A DNA stretch of 6,187 nt. Source: Caldifarciminota bacterium (lineage in GTDB: Bacteria; Hydrothermota; Hydrothermia; B15-G9). Position numbers and translations under genes: made by a program. This document shows, in pieces, positions 5,040 through 6,187 of the stretch (the stretch's first letter is position 1; each line of letters begins with the position of its first letter). Where the stretch lies: contig JAMOPK010000373.1 of the NCBI GenBank assembly GCA_027064565.1, positions 1 to 6,187 on the forward strand, given 5' to 3'. Under the pieces are notes generated by a model that was not told the origin of the DNA, did no database searches, and worked only from the letters and a program-made list of their open reading frames with translations.

Positions 5040-6187
5040 ACATCTTAACCACATTGCTCATAATCTCTCAGATGGGATTGACAGAACCTGCCCCGTTTGT
5101 CGGGTTCCGCAACGGTTTTCTCCAGTCCGACGAATTCTACATCGGTTCACCGATGAAGCTCTCAGAATACGCGCGGGTCAGCTTTGAGGGCGAGGAGTTG
5201 CCTTTCATCCTGAAACTCAACGGATTTTCCGGATGGACGTTGAAATCCGAAGGCACGCAGTTGCACCTCGACATGGCGCCTTTCATGCCTGAGGACACGC
5301 TTCCAACAGCAGCGCTCTTTTCGAGACGGGGCAGCCTGAACCTTGCGAGGATAGGACTTGCGTTCCACAGGCCTTTCATCAACGGAGCCTATGGCGTCAA
5401 TTACGATCACCTTGAGCTGCCCTTGGAGGCGGTGACATCGTCCAACACTTCGGCCTATCTCAACTGGCAGAAGGGGAAATGGGCGGGGCGGTTCCGATAC
5501 GTGTCTATGGGATTGGAAACGTTGCCCGGCTCGGATTTCAGGGTGGGGGAGGCAGAACTTCGCTATGGACACCTTGGCGGGAAAATCCTCATTTCAGATT
5601 ACAATGGGAGCGATTATCGCACTGGTTTCCTTGAGTGGAACGATAGGTTTGGGCTTTTGCAGGTCGGGATGAAGGGTGAATCCCCGTTTTTCATGGTCGG
5701 CGGCAGGATGGCGCCTGTGGAGGTTTACATGGGCTACCAGAACCACGCCCCCCTCGTGCAGGCGGTGTTTTCCCTTGAGGGGCTCAGGGTCAGCGGCGGA
5801 TATGCCAATGAGATGGTGGTGACGGATTACGGCCGGTTTTATCGGAGGACATGGCGGGCGTCGGCCGCCCTCGACTACTCTCTCCTTTCGCTCAGGGTCG
5901 ATGCAGTTTCGTCGAAATCGAAGACGTTCGTGTCGTGGAACAGCATCATCGATACGAGGCGGATCAGGGATGGTTATCTTTTTGCCGGATTGGCCACGGG
6001 AGGGCTGATAAACCCGGCAGATTATCCCCTGGGCAAGTTTAACCTGCACGGCTGGATAGGGCTGTGGCGCAGGGTGCACCGCTCGGTCGTGTTGTCGGGC
6101 CTGATGCTTGTTGGCTATGAAGCTATGGCCGTGGAAGGTGGGCTTTCCCCAAATGTTGAAGGCGATTTCAGGTTCAATTTCGTTGCT
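5036..6187 (+). CDS. Putative outer-membrane beta-barrel protein, N-terminal part
   Basis: The open frame begins in the ATGA overlap with the lipid-kinase stop and stays open for 384 codons to the window edge. The first residues (MNILTTLLIISQMGL) form a short hydrophobic stretch followed by TEPAPF, which suggests a signal peptide, although no lysine or arginine precedes it. From about residue 110 the chain shows repeated alternating polar/aromatic strands with tight Gly/Asp/Asn turns (for example GRFRYVSMGLE, AELRYGHLGGKILISDY, VEVYMGYQNH, LRVSGGYANE and SAALDYSLLSLRVDAVSS), as expected for an outer-membrane barrel. Residues about 20-100 may be a separate periplasmic part. No TonB box, OmpA-like peptidoglycan-binding motif or known barrel signature is recognised. 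The frame has more G and C at third positions than the earlier genes. Function is unknown; a porin or other outer-membrane protein is the working label. The weak ribosome binding site and the overlap imply translational coupling to the kinase. Confidence 0.7.
   Translation, partial: MNILTTLLIISQMGLTEPAPFVGFRNGFLQSDEFYIGSPMKLSEYARVSFEGEELPFILKLNGFSGWTLKSEGTQLHLDMAPFMPEDTLPTAALFSRRGSLNLARIGLAFHRPFINGAYGVNYDHLELPLEAVTSSNTSAYLNWQKGKWAGRFRYVSMGLETLPGSDFRVGEAELRYGHLGGKILISDYNGSDYRTGFLEWNDRFGLLQVGMKGESPFFMVGGRMAPVEVYMGYQNHAPLVQAVFSLEGLRVSGGYANEMVVTDYGRFYRRTWRASAALDYSLLSLRVDAVSSKSKTFVSWNSIIDTRRIRDGYLFAGLATGGLINPADYPLGKFNLHGWIGLWRRVHRSVVLSGLMLVGYEAMAVEGGLSPNVEGDFRFNFVA

Noticed and set aside
5594..6079. 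Minus-strand frame of 161 codons opposite the barrel gene
   Set aside because: Its product is proline-, arginine- and histidine-rich with no coherent domain, while the plus-strand frame runs 384 codons with barrel-like strands and a coupled start.

Overview
The window reads as ordinary chromosome from an uncultured diderm (Gram-negative) bacterium. The evidence is a canonical bacterial release factor 2 gene and, at the right end, what looks like an exported outer-membrane beta-barrel protein. The first visible motifs of the left-hand helicase (ASAGSGKT, ITFTREA, TIDSF) resemble the RecB/AddA-like nucleases I associate with the Bacteroidetes/Chlorobi side of bacterial diversity, but this is a weak hint and I do not assign a phylum. 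GC content looks moderate, with the right-hand gene visibly GC-richer than the middle of the window. There is no tRNA, rRNA, CRISPR array, insertion sequence or phage signature.

Layout. (1) Positions 1-408, minus strand: the N-terminal 136 codons of a UvrD/RecB-type helicase, continuing off the left edge. (2) 409-644: a divergent intergenic region with two perfect short inverted repeats and -10-like boxes for the genes on either side. (3) 645-1469, plus: an eight-helix membrane protein that I do not recognise, probably built as 4+4 helices. (4) 1470-1656: one strong intrinsic terminator, a second hairpin followed by Ts, and a TATAAT box. (5) 1657-6187, plus: a tightly packed five-gene operon of prfB (release factor 2), a small Roadblock/LC7-like protein, a fused response regulator (REC, PATAN/DUF4388-like, Roadblock/LC7), a diacylglycerol-kinase-family lipid kinase, and the start of an outer-membrane beta-barrel-like protein that runs off the right edge. 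The second gene starts inside prfB, and each later junction is a 4-base ATGA overlap, so the downstream genes are probably translationally coupled.

How the genes may work together. prfB terminates translation at UAA/UGA. The next two genes look like one signalling unit: a phosphorylatable receiver joined to a Roadblock domain, next to a separate small Roadblock-like protein. Roadblock proteins usually act as dimers and usually regulate small Ras-like GTPases, but no GTPase gene is in the window. The lipid kinase and the envelope protein follow directly, so an envelope or lipid output is possible but inferred only from operon context.

The most interesting non-coding signal is that all three genes that lead a transcription unit (helicase, membrane protein, prfB) have a TA(A/T)AAT hexamer ending 6-7 bases before the ATG and no Shine-Dalgarno at the normal distance. 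At least two genes inside the operon do have Shine-Dalgarno-like sequences. This is the arrangement expected for leaderless transcripts.
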